Of a DNA stretch of 64,000 bases, positions 49,288 through 60,599 are shown one piece after another. Each line of letters starts with the position of its first letter. Position 1 is the stretch's first letter. The position numbers and the translations under genes are program-made. Under the pieces are notes generated by a model. The model did not search any database. It saw nothing but the letters and a program-made list of their open reading frames with translations, and was not told the origin of the DNA. This DNA is from Haematobia irritans (lineage: Eukaryota > Arthropoda > Insecta > Diptera > Muscidae). Where the stretch lies: the NCBI RefSeq assembly GCF_050003625.1, contig NC_134398.1:98931479-98995478 (forward strand). Direction: 5' to 3'.

Positions 49288-51422
49288 GGTTAGGTTAGGT
49301 TAAAGTGGCAGCCCGATTAAGATTCAGGCTCACTTAGACTATTCAGTCCATTGTGATACCACATTAACTAAAGTACCTATTACATATGGGCACTTCTAGT
49401 TTTAACCGTTGAACCTTCTCGATTATTTTCTTCTGTTGAACCAACCAGATTGTTCCAAAAACATTAGCAGACTGCTTAAGTTAACGTTTTCCAAGTCCGC
49501 TAGTAATCTGAAGCTATATGCCCCTAAAATTTTCTTACGCCTTACACAAAATGCAGAACACTCACACAAGAGGTGTTTTATTGATTCCTTTTCCTCCGCA
49601 TCATGACAGCTCATACAATAGTCATTATACTTCGCACCAATAGTTTTTGCAAAATCGCCTATCAGGCAGCGACCCGTTATAGCAGATATCAGGAGTGATA
49701 TCTGGCGTCTCAAGAACACTAGCATATCTAGTGTGCGGTTTAAGTTTAAATGGGGCCATATTTGCTTGGTGTCGTTACAACCCTTACAATTCTCCCATCG
49801 AACATTTGCCATCATGACAGCCTTCTCACGCAGTAAGAGCTTGCAGGTAGCCAGAGGCATACCAACAGATTCTAGTTCCCCTGGAATATGTAAGGTAGTT
49901 CCTAGCCTTGCTAGCTCATCTGCTTCGCAGTTCCCCGGTATGTTCCTGTGGCCAGGCACCCATATTAGGTGAATATTGTGCTGATCAGCCATCTCATTGA
50001 GAGATTTGCGCCAGTCGATGGCCGTTTTCGAGTTGAGGAACACAGAGTCCAAGGATTTTATTGCAGGTTGACTGTCTGAGTATATATTAATGCCAATATT
50101 GCTTGGAGCATTACTTCTCAGCCAATTCACCACTTCTCTTATTGCTAATATTTCAGCCTGAAAAACACTACAGTGATCAGGTAATCTTTTCGCTATTCGA
50201 AGTTCCAGATCTTTAGAATATACTCCGAAACCCACTTGGCCATCCAATTTGGAGCCATCAGTGTAGAAATCTATATATCTTTTATTCCCCGGGGTCCGTG
50301 TACACCACGCCTCACTGTTGGGAATTAGAGTCTCAAACTTTTTGTCGAAAAGTGGACTCGCCAAAGTGTAATCCACTACGTTAGGCACATCTGGCATTAT
50401 TTTGAGGACCGAACTGTGACCGTACCTTTTTTCCGACCACAACGATAGCTCGCGCAACCGCACAGCCGTTGTTGCAGCTGACTGTTTGGCCAAAATGTAT
50501 GTTCCTGTCTTGCTGAAAGTATGTTCCTGTCTTGCTGAATGCACCTGAGATACACAAGCACGCCATACGCTGAACTTTGTCTAAACTTGTCGGCTGGTGA
50601 AGTGCCGGCCACCAGACTACAACACCATATAGCATTATAGGTCTAACCACTGCCGTGTATAGCCAATGTACAATTTTTGGTTTTAGTCCCCACTTTTTCC
50701 CTATTGCCTTTTTGCACGAGTATAAAGCTACCGTTGCTTTCATCGCCCTTTCTTCAATATTAAGCTTAAAGTTCAGCTTCCTGTCCAAAATAACGCCAAG
50801 GTATTTTGCACACTCCCTAAAGGGAATTTCAATACCCCCTAAGGAAATGGGCCTAACCGTGGGAGTTTTGCGATCTTTGCAGTGCATGACTAGTTCTGTC
50901 TTTGCAGGATTTACCCCAAGACCATTATCATTCGCCCATTTCTCAGTCATCCGGAGGGCTCTCTGTATAATATCTCTAACTGTTGATGGGAATTTTCCCC
51001 TGACTGCTAGCGCCACATCATCTGCGTATGCCACCACTTGTATCCTTTCTTTTCTAGGGAAACCAGAAGGTCGTTTATAGCAACATTCCAAAGAAGAGGT
51101 GATAGAACTCCTCCTTGGGGAGTGCCTCTGTTCACATACCTTTGTATGTTTGCTTGTCCTAGTGTGGCTGAAATGCGTCTCTTCCTTAGAAGTTCGTCTA
51201 ACAGCCTAAGTATACCTGGATCAACATTCAGAGTTGTCAGTCCATTTAATATCGAGCTCGGATGGACGTTATTGAACGCCCCTTCGATGTCTAGAAATGC
51301 CACGATTGTGTATTGTTTGACAGATAGTGAGCTTTCAATAAAGCTGACTAGTTCATGTAATGCGGTCTCAGTAGACCTACCTTTCGAGTATGCATGTTGT
51401 CGTTTCGATGAAAGGAATCGGT
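49288..51422 (-). mobile_element. LOA-like LINE, copy D, 5' truncated
   Basis: This is the 3' part of the same LINE family on the minus strand: RT from RKRQHAYSKGRSTET to the end of ORF2, 3' UTR and CCTAA tail. Target duplication is CCAGATGAA (49279-49287 and 51423-51431). At the 5' junction GATGAAAGGAATCGGTC appears just inside (about 51407-51423) and again in the flank (51427-51443), so target sequence was copied during integration. Confidence 0.9.
49423..51422 (-). pseudogene. LINE D ORF2 fragment: RT, RNase H, Cys motif
   Basis: Three overlapping frames cover it. 51450-51007 holds FLDIEGAFNNVHPSSILNGL and GTPQGGVLSPLLWN. 51091-50381 holds VVAYADDVALAVRGKFPSTV and the thumb (IVHWLYTAVVRPIMLYGVVV). 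50544-49423 holds RNase H (DFYTDGSKLDGQVGFGVYS, IYSDSQPAIKSLDSVF) and CMSCHDAEEKESIKHLLCEC. Two shifts separate them, one near 51055 and one near 50510, where TATGTTCCTGTCTTGCTGAA is duplicated in tandem and about 35 bp of the normal sequence are missing. Endonuclease and ORF1 are absent. Confidence 0.9.
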
Positions 51423-51431
51423 CCAGATGAA

Positions 51432-51760
51432 AGGAATCGGTCCTAACCACATCGAGCTATCACCTGATTCTTTAGAAGCGTATATACAATAAAGTTCGGT
51501 AGCAAGTATTTTGGGTGAGGATTTGGAAACTAGTTTCTATTTTTCTTGATTAAAGCTTTTCGTTTTCTTAGGTTATCCACAAAAATTACCACCTGGACGT
51601 TTGACAATATTAATTAATGACACAATGAAGTTATATACCATAAATTGTATGAAACACTGCACGAACATCGTTACAGGAATGTCCATTACCAGCAGAACAA
51701 TCAGAAATTGATTTTGATGATTAAAAATATTCCCACTCCAGGACCTAATTATATTCAATA
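51432..51760 (+). pseudogene. Unidentified coding relic, right part
   Basis: It continues GIGPNHIELSPDSLEAYIQ, stop, SSVASILGEDLET. GTTTCT...TTTTCTTAG then looks like a decayed intron (about 51530-51572). The next piece reads GYPQKLPPGRLTILINDTMK and, in a shifted frame, YHKLYETLHEHRYRNVHYQQ and IPTPGPNYIQ with a stop at about 51758. An AATAAA lies downstream near 51785. It looks like the C-terminal end of a host gene that I cannot name. Confidence 0.5.
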
Positions 51761-52067
51761 ATCTGTAAACCTTTTTACAACAGGAATAAAATAATACAAT
51801 AAATGGAAAGTGAATTATAGTTTCATTTATTCAAAAATCCAAATATAAATATTTCTTGTATAAATACAGTACAAAGACGTCTAGATATGAGCGAAGAAAT
51901 ATTTCAAACATAAAACAAATATAGTATCAAGTATAAAGAGACCGTTTATTTATCTATTTTATTTGGAAAAATTAAAAACAAACTTATCAGAAGTCATTCG
52001 CGTTTTATCAGAAGTCTATGTTCTATTGTTGTTTGTGTTTTGTTATGATCTATTTAACCCTATACAG

Positions 52068-52470
52068 TCAAAATGCGACGCGTAATTTCACTTTCGATCC
52101 AAAATTAGTCATATTACTATTTGACAACTCATTGTACCACATGTTAATGGCTTTAGTTATCAGTTCTCTCTTATTTAGTTTTCTTCTAAATGACAAACTG
52201 ACCACATTTTGTTCGGAAAATTTAAATAATTTAGTATTTTGGCAAGCATCATATTTCATTTCACATTGACGAACGTTAAGAGCAGCTGGAGATGCTAGTT
52301 CTTTGCTCCATTTCATAGTGGACATACGGCTAACTGCTTTATAACTGGCAACTTTAATTCGTTTGACATTATGACGATGTAGAACAAGCCTTGGAGACTA
52401 ACCAAGGAAATTTAACCATTGATGAATTTCAGGATAACTTCTGGAGAATTTCTGTAAAGAAAATTAGTAT
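52068..52470 (-). pseudogene. Unidentified coding-like relic
   Basis: The minus frame from about 52450 reads SYPEIHQWLNFLG, stop, LVLHRHNVKRIKVASYKAVS, then MSTMKWSKELASPAALNVRQ, CEMKYDACQNTKLFKFSEQN and FRRKLNKRELITKAINMWYN. The composition is that of a globular protein and not random AT-rich DNA. I recognise no family. It sits downstream of the capulet relic on the same strand, but no link to it is shown. Confidence 0.4.
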
Positions 52471-52519
52471 GAGAATCTCTTTAAGAATACGATGAGTGCA
52501 TTTACTCCATTGTGGCCAA

Positions 52520-53600
52520 AAGCTATATGTTTTTTACCAGCTACAAATGTTTTTGGAACAATAATTTCTAGCCGTAATGTAGCCAATACATCTCGAGATG
52601 TAGTTAGTATTTTGTTTACAGATATCGGCGACTGCGACGGCAGGAGTCTTTGAAACCAAACCAAGTTGTGAAGGTAGCCGGTCCAGTAGCGTATGTATAT
52701 GTAACGTATGTATTTTATATATTTGTATATCTGCGGTAACCTTTCTCAAATCTTTGGTTAGAATGAGAACTAGATGGGATAACTAATATTTTTTGTGAAA
52801 CCTACTTCTGGTGATATTTTCGCATTGATTAATTTCTGCAAATAACCACTACGCTCATCACCGCTATCCAAGCCCGTGTTAGCCAAATCGTATGGTGGTG
52901 GAGGGGATGGTCAATTGGTGGCGGTGAAGGAACAGCGCCACCGGCAGAAGCAGATTCGTTTCCAGAACAGACAAAACCAGTAGTGTGGTATTGCAAAATA
53001 TACTACTGCAATTCCGTCAAGGTTTGTACCCCGATACGGGCCTATTCCACATGTATGTATTCCTTCCTTTCTTTCAAAACATGATTTGTGTAGAATTGGC
53101 CAGCATTATTGATTTCCTACAGATGAAGACCAGGGGTAGGCGACTAGAAGTTTGTTTAGAAAGATATATCTTATGAAATAAAGTTTCTTTTGATAGGGGG
53201 AAATACTTACCACACAAACCCAATAAAAAGCTGCAATACTTTCACGGAAATATTGTATAGTGGTAATTTGGTCTGATGTCGGCTTCAATAATTCCATTTG
53301 TTTGCTATGGTCTGGCTGGGAGCACTGGGTGGCCACAACAAGGTCCTGCGTAAAAAACCCCTGTGACAAATTTTTACACGAGGCCAAATATTGGTCCACC
53401 GAACCATTGACAATTTCTTGATAACCAACAACACTCATATTGAGTTCTAAAGGAACTCATGACCGTGGGATTATTTTCAAAACTACTTTCCTATAACTGT
53501 GCTTGACTGTGACGTTCGTTAATACGACCCACAGCGTCTTCAATACGTTCAATGCTTTGGTTAATTTTTTCTTTTTGTTGGTTAATGCTCAAAATTTCGA
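52520..53600 (-). pseudogene. capt: capulet / adenylyl cyclase-associated protein (CAP) relic
   Basis: This is a minus-strand remnant of CAP, an actin-monomer recycling protein. From upstream: QSIERIEDAVGRINERHSQA (near 53560, N-terminal helix, then a stop), NPTVMS, then in a shifted frame SVVGYQEIVNGSVDQYLA, SQPDHSKQMELLKPTSDQIT and TIQYFRE, joined by a deletion to SIAAFYWVCV. A splice donor, G|GTAAGTA, follows at 53210. Downstream pieces are GGAVPSPPPIDHP (proline region), PPPYDLANTGLDSGDERSG near 52870 and LRKVTADIQIYK near 52745. This order matches the CAP N-domain, P-rich linker and the LKKVT.DMQTHKNP segment. Frames are broken throughout; introns are kept. Confidence 0.82.
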
Positions 53601-53953
53601 TAATTCAACACCATTTTCTCTAAACAATTGATCAATATTTCAAGATTTTCTGCAACCGAGCAGGATGTTTGTATTCAAAGAACAATACAAATTAATTTCA
53701 CAACTACGCGGTAATCATCTGGATGTGACAGAAGCAATTACAAACAAACACATTGACAGTTGTTGTTTTTGTCCTAGTGATTTTACCTTTTGAGTGTATC
53801 CTGGGGTGAAATGAAATTTAGGGGAAAAAACAAAAGCTTATGTATTACAGTAGGAAAGAAAAGATTATATGTCACACAGAAGAGAAGAAACTAAAAGGCA
53901 AGAACCAAGGGATCTCGTAGAATGCACCACAACAAAAGCCTTAAGCAACAAGA
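53601..53953. other. AT-rich flank before the large gypsy LTR
   Basis: No gene seen. It ends AGCAACAAGA immediately before the LTR start TGTAGTG; part of this is presumably one copy of that element's target duplication, whose partner lies outside the window. Confidence 0.45.
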
Positions 53954-55410
53954 TGTAGTGTTGCCAACATCGCCCACCCTACCACGGTCGAAACTGGAGA
54001 AATTCCTTACCATCGTTAATGTGTCGACCCCTAATATGCCACCAACTAACCTTACCCGATTCTACGGGGAATCAAACAGATGAATTTTCGATCTTATTCA
54101 GAATTCATTATAATTTATTCCTAATTCAAAAGGCCAAGAATTCATTATTTAAATTTGATAAGCTTAAAAATAATAACATTATTGGAAAATCCTGGATTAA
54201 TCTATAGAATTTTGAATTTTTAAATTGGACATTTAAATAATTTAGTAGGTAAAATCAATCTTTAGCAAAACTTTAATATTTAAATAAATATATAAAAAAC
54301 AATAGGTGAACAAAAATATTAAAGAGAAAAACTGAAAAACAAACTGAATTTAACCGAGGAAAAAAATAGTCGTAATTGTTGAGTTTACTTATAAAGAAAG
54401 AAAGAGTTTATATATGTGATTTGCAATAATTCACCAGAAATTTTAGAAGTTTGGCAAATAACTTTTTCTCCGGACCAGTAAAAATCATTCTAATACACTT
54501 GAATATTTTCAGTAACATTTGTGGGGCAAAAATCAGGGTGATCATATCAAGAAAATTTAAAAATTGGATTTCATATCTCAGGCGAATTTGGCTTTCATTT
54601 AAATTAATATACGAGTAACTTAACGGGTTTAAGTCTTTAAAGTTTTATTGATATGGTCACCTTAACTTTAAACCAGATAATCATCAGAACAAAATACAAA
54701 AGAAATAAAATCACTTACATTATCGCCAGTTCACCGTCCCTCGCTGAAAGTACTTTCTTGAGTTACGTCGGCTGCGCTGCTGAAATTTTCTTCAAGTTCT
54801 TTTTGATGTGTTAAATTATGTTATGTTGCTGTGTAATCCAATTTTGATTTGAATGAGATGTGGCTATGAGAACAGGTGAATTACACTCAAATGTTAACAA
54901 CAGAAATACCTCTGCAAGATCATCATTCAACATTGCTTTTCGCTGCGGGCATAAAATGGGTGATGATGAATGATGCAATTTGAGGGCAATTGATTTGATG
55001 GCAGTTTAAGAATGTTGAATGATGATTTTGCCAAAATAGCGGTATTATTTTCTTTTTCACTTTGAGCTATTTTTCAATTATTTAATCCTCTTCTCTTTGT
55101 TGTTTTAAATACTTTATAAAAAAAATCAACAAAATATAACTAAAGGAAAATGAACACGAAAAAAAACTTCTTTAACTTACTTCCTACATTTATAGAAATA
55201 TTTTGTTCTTTTTTTTTAATTTTTCCCCTCTAACTTATGCTAATTTTACCCGGTTTTTTTCTGAAAACGTCAAAGGCTGATAAGTAAAATAGTATCTCGA
55301 TACAATGTGACAAATAGATGGGACTATATTCCATGTAAAAAAAACATAAAAACCCGACTCGAAAAGAAATATAATTCCCTCCCCCAAATAATGGTGGAAG
55401 CGCCACTACA
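53954..55410 (-). repeat. 3' LTR of gypsy F, about 1.46 kb
   Basis: The boundaries come from the inverted ends TGTAGTG (53954) and CACTACA (55410) and from the polypurine tract GGCAGGGGGGATT that abuts it on the element strand. The partner LTR is not in the window, so the left boundary is inferred. No coding region is seen inside; the element-strand start is purine-rich (TTTGGGGGAGGGAATTATAT). Confidence 0.72.
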
Positions 55411-55423
55411 AATCCCCCCTGCC
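55411..55423 (-). promoter_or_regulatory. Polypurine tract of gypsy F
   Basis: The element strand reads GGCAGGGGGGATT directly before TGTAGTGGCG. This is the usual site for plus-strand DNA priming. Confidence 0.8.
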
Positions 55424-55488
55424 AAAATCAGACTTTGGGGGTCGAAGGAAGAAACCCAAAGCTGATTCCGCTTGCCACCATAGATCGG

Positions 55489-56285
55489 TCATTGACGAAT
55501 ATCCTTGGCATGATGGACACCTACTAAATTTCCTTTCAAGTCTTCCAGTTCGTAGTAACTGTTTCCAAGCTTTCGTCGTATTCGAGCCTTAAGAAATGTC
55601 GGCGCTAATTTCACATTATAGCCATGTTCGAAGCTGCTCTGCTTAAAATTTCTACGAAATACTTCCTGGCCTACGCTGTAAGCTACCTCTTTGGACCGAA
55701 GATTGTAAGACCTCTCATTTCTTTCAAATTGCCTGTTCATCAATTCTCTTGCCCTATTGCCCATAATTGCAAGCGAGTCGTTGCGGTCAAAACGAACGGC
55801 TCTATCCTCAAGCACTTCTAACTGGCGCAAAACAGAATATGTCGATGCATTAGTCACCATATGCTGACCGAAAGCTAAATAATACGGTGAAGTACCTATG
55901 GCCGAATGAATCGTAGACCTCAATGCACAACCTATACTGCTCAAAAAGCAATCCCAATCCTTCTGATTCGGTGAAACGTATGACTTAATGGCTGCCAACA
56001 CCGACCTCACCGACCGCTCCGAAGCGTTAGCCTGAGGTGCATGTATCGCCGTAAAAATATGATTAATTCTATATCGTTTCACGAGTTGGGCAAAAATATT
56101 GGATTTAAACTGAGATCCATTATCCGAAACTATAGTTTCGGGGACTCCAAACGTATGAAATAGTTCCCTTTCCAAATAATCAATTACAACCTCAGACGTA
56201 AACTTCTTCACAGCTTTCAGAAAAGGAAATTTACTAAAATGGTTCAGTACTACAAAAATCCCTACGTGGCCAGATTTGGACCTGG
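55489..56285 (-). pseudogene. pol: gypsy F integrase core and C-terminus
   Basis: A frame change near 56270 separates this from the upstream ORF; SGHVGIFVVLNHFSKFPFLK is read across it. It continues with KKFTSEVVIDYLERELFHTF, VSDNGSQFKSN (second catalytic Asp) and APQANASERSVRSVLAAIKS (Glu), then a C-terminal region with SVGQEVFRRNFKQSSFEHGY and LKARIRRKLGNSYYELEDLK, an SH3-like tail of gypsy integrases. It ends HHAKDIRQ and stop. The integrase would insert the cDNA; the break makes it inactive. Confidence 0.9.
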
Positions 56286-57714
56286 ATAGGGGCCAAGAAA
56301 ATCAATATAGACTTTCTGAAACAACCGTTGTGTTACCGAAGTTTTGCCCATGGGTGGGCGAAGAGGCTGGCTTGGATGTTTACTTGCCTTGCATATATCA
56401 CATTTGTTAATAAAATCCTTTACATCCACAACCATATTTGGCCAAAAATAAAATTTGCGAATTTTAAACAAGGTTTTATTAATTCCTCCATGTGAGGCTA
56501 AGGGATCGTCGTGTGCGCGTTTTAATACATCCAATACCATATCTCTTGGAATCCAAGAGAGAACATCGTGTACTTGCTCACCAGTAGCATGCTCCATCCT
56601 TCTATACACGTAACCACCAATAACTTTCACATCAGGCACTTCATCGCAGTTCTTCTCTACCTTTGCCACCAAGTGCCTATACTCATCAGATTTAAAGGAA
56701 TCAGAATCCAAATCTACGAAAAATCCCCTATAATCTTCCAAAACGGACTGATTTTGCACCTCTAATACGGACGGACACTTTACCTGTAAATCGGACGGAC
56801 AATGTAAAACCACTGAGTCAATATCACCAGAATTCACTCTTGAAAGTGCATCAGGGACTATGTTTTGAGAACCACGCCTGTGTTCGATCTTAAACCTGTA
56901 GCCTTGAAGCTTTAATGCCCACCGAGCTAACCGAGTACTGAGATCGCTTTGGGACATAAGCCACTTCAATGACGCATGGTCAGCGAACTCATGTCCCTCC
57001 ACGTATGCCCTAAATTTCTTAATGCTCAACATCGCTGCCAAACATTCTTGTTCGGTGACTGAGTAGTTGCGCTGGGCTTGATTGAGTTTTTTCGACATAA
57101 AGGCGATTGGAAACTCTTCACCCTCCGCATCCTTCTGCACCAATACTCCTCCTACACCCGTTCTACTTGCATCGCAGTGTATATAAAAAGGCTGCGAGAA
57201 GTCTGGACTATGTAGAACTTGAGCGGTACTCAGGTGAGATTTTAAAGCCTGAAATGCTCGTTGAGCATCATCAGTCCACGCAAATTTACGTTTAACTTTA
57301 GTTAAATCTGTCAAAGGCGCAGCAATCGAAGCATAGTTCCTAATGAACGTACGATACCAACCCATCACGCCTAAAAACCTACGGATCTTTATCCGGATCT
57401 GTCCGGATTACCCCATTACCAACTAAATGACCCAAATATCTAGCCTCAGAAACGCAGAAATTACTCTTTTCTACGTTAATGGTTGATCCCGATCCCTTAA
57501 TCCTTTGAGCCACAAGCTTTAGAACATCAAGATGCCTTTCGAACGTATCCGATATGACCAACAAATCATCGAGATACACAAACACTTCCGTCCTAAGAGT
57601 CGGTGGTATCACTTTGTCCATTAGCCGTGACATGGTTTGTGGAGCATTACATAAACCAAATGGCATTACGGTGTAGTGATACAAAGGCCTCTCAGGAACG
57701 GTGAATGCTGTTTT
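56262..57714 (-). pseudogene. pol: gypsy F RT (second half), RNase H, integrase zinc domain
   Basis: It begins at the copia insertion with AFTVPERPLYHYTVMPFGLC and continues with FVYLDDLLVI (catalytic YLDD), VEKSNFCVSEARYLGHLV and TDPDKD. About 60 bp are then missing with a frame change (stop at 57379), and RRFLGVMGWYRTFIRNYASI resumes in the next frame. RNase H: FYIHCDASRTGVGGVL, MSKKLNQAQRNYSVTEQECL, HASLKWLM (the usual TDH.SL has lost its T), then PDALSRV. Integrase zinc domain: HDDPLASHGGINKTLFKIRK, FYWPNM-like FYFWPNM and CDICKASK, then FLGPYPGP with the first Asp. It ends at a frameshift, PNLAT. Confidence 0.9.
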
Positions 57715-57886
57715 TCTTGTAAAAGCAAAGTGAAATGCTCCAAATTAGAAAGAATTGATAAGAAAAGGTTTTATTGTAATTCAAATAATATTTTTTCAAA
57801 GACTGACAAATAAAAGTTTTTCCAGAACAAACTGATATATCAAACTCCAATTTAATGCTAACTTGATTGAAACAAGTATTTCAACA
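57715..57886 (-). repeat. copia G 3' LTR
   Basis: This 172-bp LTR reads TGTTGAAATACTTGTTTCAA on the element strand and ends ACAAGA. The polypurine tract GAGAGGGGG lies directly upstream on the element strand (57887-57895). Confidence 0.9.
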
Positions 57887-57893
57887 CCCCCTC

Positions 57894-58541
57894 TCAATCA
57901 ACTAGCCCAAGCTCATATCGCATATTCGTGTATTTACTAGCATCCGTTGACTTCGTAAAAATATCAGCCAATTGTTTTTCGGTGTTGATGTGTTCTACAG
58001 AAATAGTTCCGTTTATAATGTGGTCCCTTATAAAATGGTGTTTTACGTCAATGTGCTTCACACGTTTACTTTCTAAATTATTTGCCATGCCGATACAATC
58101 GTTGTTATCTTCATATATTCGGACTTTGTAATGTTCATCTATTTCCATGAGATCTTGCACAACGCCCCGGATCCACACAGCTTCTGCTGTTGCCATACTG
58201 AGTGCCACATATTCTGCCTCGGATGATGAAGTTGCGACAGTTTGCTGTTTCTTGCTGCACCAGGCGACTGTACAACCAAACACTTTGAATATATATCCAC
58301 TCACAGATTTTCTGTCCACTATTTCTGATGCCCAATCTGCATCTGCGTACCCAATAATGGGCTCAGATTCACAATTTTTGAACATAAGCTTGGTGGTTAC
58401 AGTGCCTTTAAGATATCTTGCAATTCTCTTTAAATGTTGCCAATGTACATCTGACGGATTTTCTTGAAACCTTCCAAGATAGCCAACTTGATAGCAAATA
58501 TCTGGCCTTGAACATAACATAATGTACATTAGACTTCCCAA
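57894..58541 (-). pseudogene. copia G RNase H domain
   Basis: This is the last part of the copia polyprotein: MGSLMYIMLCSRPDICYQVG, HLKRIARYLKGTVTTKLMFK, IIGYADADWASEIVDRKSVS, SSSEAEYVALSMATAEAVWI, RIYEDNNDCIGMANN and KHIDVKHHFIRDHI, ending ELGLVD and stop next to the PPT. Catalytic D, E and D are visible. It joins the RT frame after a one- or two-base shift near 58550. Removal of the RNA template is its job in the family. Confidence 0.92.
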
Positions 58542-58556
58542 AAGTTCCCTGAATGG

Positions 58557-59454
58557 CTATTTCGTAATTTCTTCATTTTCAAAGTATTGCAAATGAAGCC
58601 CCTTTTCCATAGGTGTTTTAACTGGATTGCAATCTTGAAGACCAAACTTATCCAATACTTTTCTAATACTACTTTCTTGGGATATAGCTAAGCAACCATT
58701 TTCGTATACAAATTTTATACCCAGGAAATACTTAAGTGGTCCACAATCTGACATTTCAAATTTTTCGCTTAGTTGTTCTTTGAGCTTGTTGATACTTTCT
58801 AGTTTACTTCCAACTATAAGAAGATCATCTACATACAATATTAAATAAAGTACGTCATTGTTTTTCTTATTGATCTTCACATAGAGGCAGTAGTCATGTT
58901 TTGAAAGTAAAAAACCCAAAGAGACTATGAAATTATTGAATTTATCATTCCAACATTTAGGCGCTTGCTTCAATCCATATAGGGATTTCTCAAGTTTGCA
59001 GCAAAGACCATTTTTACATTTAAGACCGTCAGGTATTGCCATGTATATATTTTCATATAAATTTCCTTGCAGAAAAGCAGTTTTCACGTCTAACTGATGA
59101 AAGAAATATCCATATTGTATTCCAATAGCAAGAACTATTCGAAGAGTAGTTAATTTTGCAACAGGCGCATAAGTTTCGTTATAATCTACTCCGTACTTCT
59201 GCCTCGTACGACTAGCCTAGCTTTATACTTAGTTGGGTTTCCATTTTCATCTTCCTTTATTCGGAAGACCCATTTCGACGTTAGCAACTTTGAGTTAGGA
59301 GGGGTAGACACGATTTTCCAAACTTTATTATCCTTCATAGATTTAAGCTCATCATCCACTGCAATTTTCCATTTGTCTCCGTCGTTTCTTTTAAAAATAT
59401 CTTCATAGTTTTCTGGGTCATTATTTTGTATTTTTTCTGCATTGAAGCCTGTTA
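58557..59454 (-). pseudogene. copia G reverse transcriptase
   Basis: The start (59454-59210) reads ITGFNAEKIQNNDPENYEDI, KWKIAVDDELKSMKDNKVW and WVFRIKEDENGNPTKYKARL. A shift and stops follow near 59215-59100. The frame from 59087 then gives KTAFLQGNLYENIYMAIPDG, KLEKSLYGLKQAPKCWND, CLYVKI and the catalytic LILYVDDLLIVG, then SDCGPLKYFLGIKFVYENGC. Order and motifs are those of Ty1/copia RT. A break near 58560 leads into RNase H. Confidence 0.9.
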
Positions 59455-60596
59455 TTAATCAAACAGCTTTGTTGGCAAAAGAGATATTCTACCACTATTT
59501 CTTGTTGTGTTTTCCTGCTCAACTTCAACAGAATCCTCATCTGATAGGATGTCTTCTAAATTTTCAGATAATTTACTCTCGATAACACTTGCTTCTTGTA
59601 TGGATTCATTTTCCAAATTTGTGGACGAATCAACAGGAGATATTTCACATTCGATCACAGCATCATATTCTTCCCCCTCTTGCTCGTGACATATTATAAT
59701 ATTAGTGTCGTTAGTTTTGAGTTTTTGCAACCCAAATGGGTAACACTCTTCGTCAAATTTGACGTCACGTGCCACGACAACTTTTCTATTTTCCATATCC
59801 CACAATCGGTAACCATTGGGACGTAACCAATCATCGTCATTTTCTCCCCTTTTGGATCTAATTTCTTTCTTTTTACATCTGGCACCCAGACATATGCCTT
59901 GCATCCGAAAACTCTTATTTTTTCTAAACTGGTCTTTTTACCGTACCATATTTCTGCAGGAGTTACTTTATTATCAAGAGTTCGAGTAGGACATCTGTTA
60001 ATAATGTGCACTGCTGATAGAGCAGCTTCATTCCATAAATACTTAGGGGAATCGGAATCTATTAGCATTGATCTGATCTTTTCAGTTACTGTGCGATTAA
60101 ATCTCTCAGAAACCCCGTTTTGTTGGGGTGTATAGGCAACTGTTGGTTCTATCTGAATACCTTTTCCTTTGTACCAATTTTGTTGGTCTATAGCTAAATA
60201 TTCACTACCTTGATCGATTGTAACCTTTGAAATTCTCAAAAGAGGGAACATGGCTGTCACCAATGCATCATATTCTTTAAATTTCTCAAAAACTTGAGAT
60301 GTCTTTTTGATGCAAAATATCATGGCGAAATGAGAAAAATCGTCTATGAAGGAGACAAAATACTTGCAGCCATCCCATGAGCTGGGTGTGATAGGACCGC
60401 ATACATCAGAGTGAATTCTCTCAAGTAGTCTTGTTGACCTCTGTCTGGAACCATTAAATGGATCTCTACATTGTTTCGCTGCTATACACACGTCACAAAA
60501 ATTTAGTTCACTTGTAAGTACCCGTTCATTTAGCATTTTCATACGTTTTAGTTTTTCCATTCCAGATATCCCTATGTGACCTAACCGTAACGTCAT
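59455..60596 (-). pseudogene. copia G integrase
   Basis: A frame from 60596 starts within GAG_pre-integrs (LGHIGISGMEKLKRMKMLNE, CDVCIAAKQ) after a small deletion that removed the WHRR part. The integrase core shows RIHSDVCGPITPSSWDGCKY (first Asp), TIDQGSEYLA (second Asp) and YTPQQNGVSERFNRTVTEKI (Glu), followed by WNEAALSAVHIINRCPTR and EIWYGKKTSLEKIRVFG. Near 59840 the frame shifts into 59904-59455 (WLRPNGYRLWDMENRKVVVA), with an acidic linker to a stop at 59455 (LPTKLFD). Confidence 0.9.
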
Positions 60597-60599
60597 TTG

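Noticed and set aside
52464..52749. Open frames downstream of the capulet relic as more of CAP
   Set aside because: Only LRKVTADIQIYK fits; the following residues do not resemble the CAP C-terminal domain, so the relic is not extended through them.
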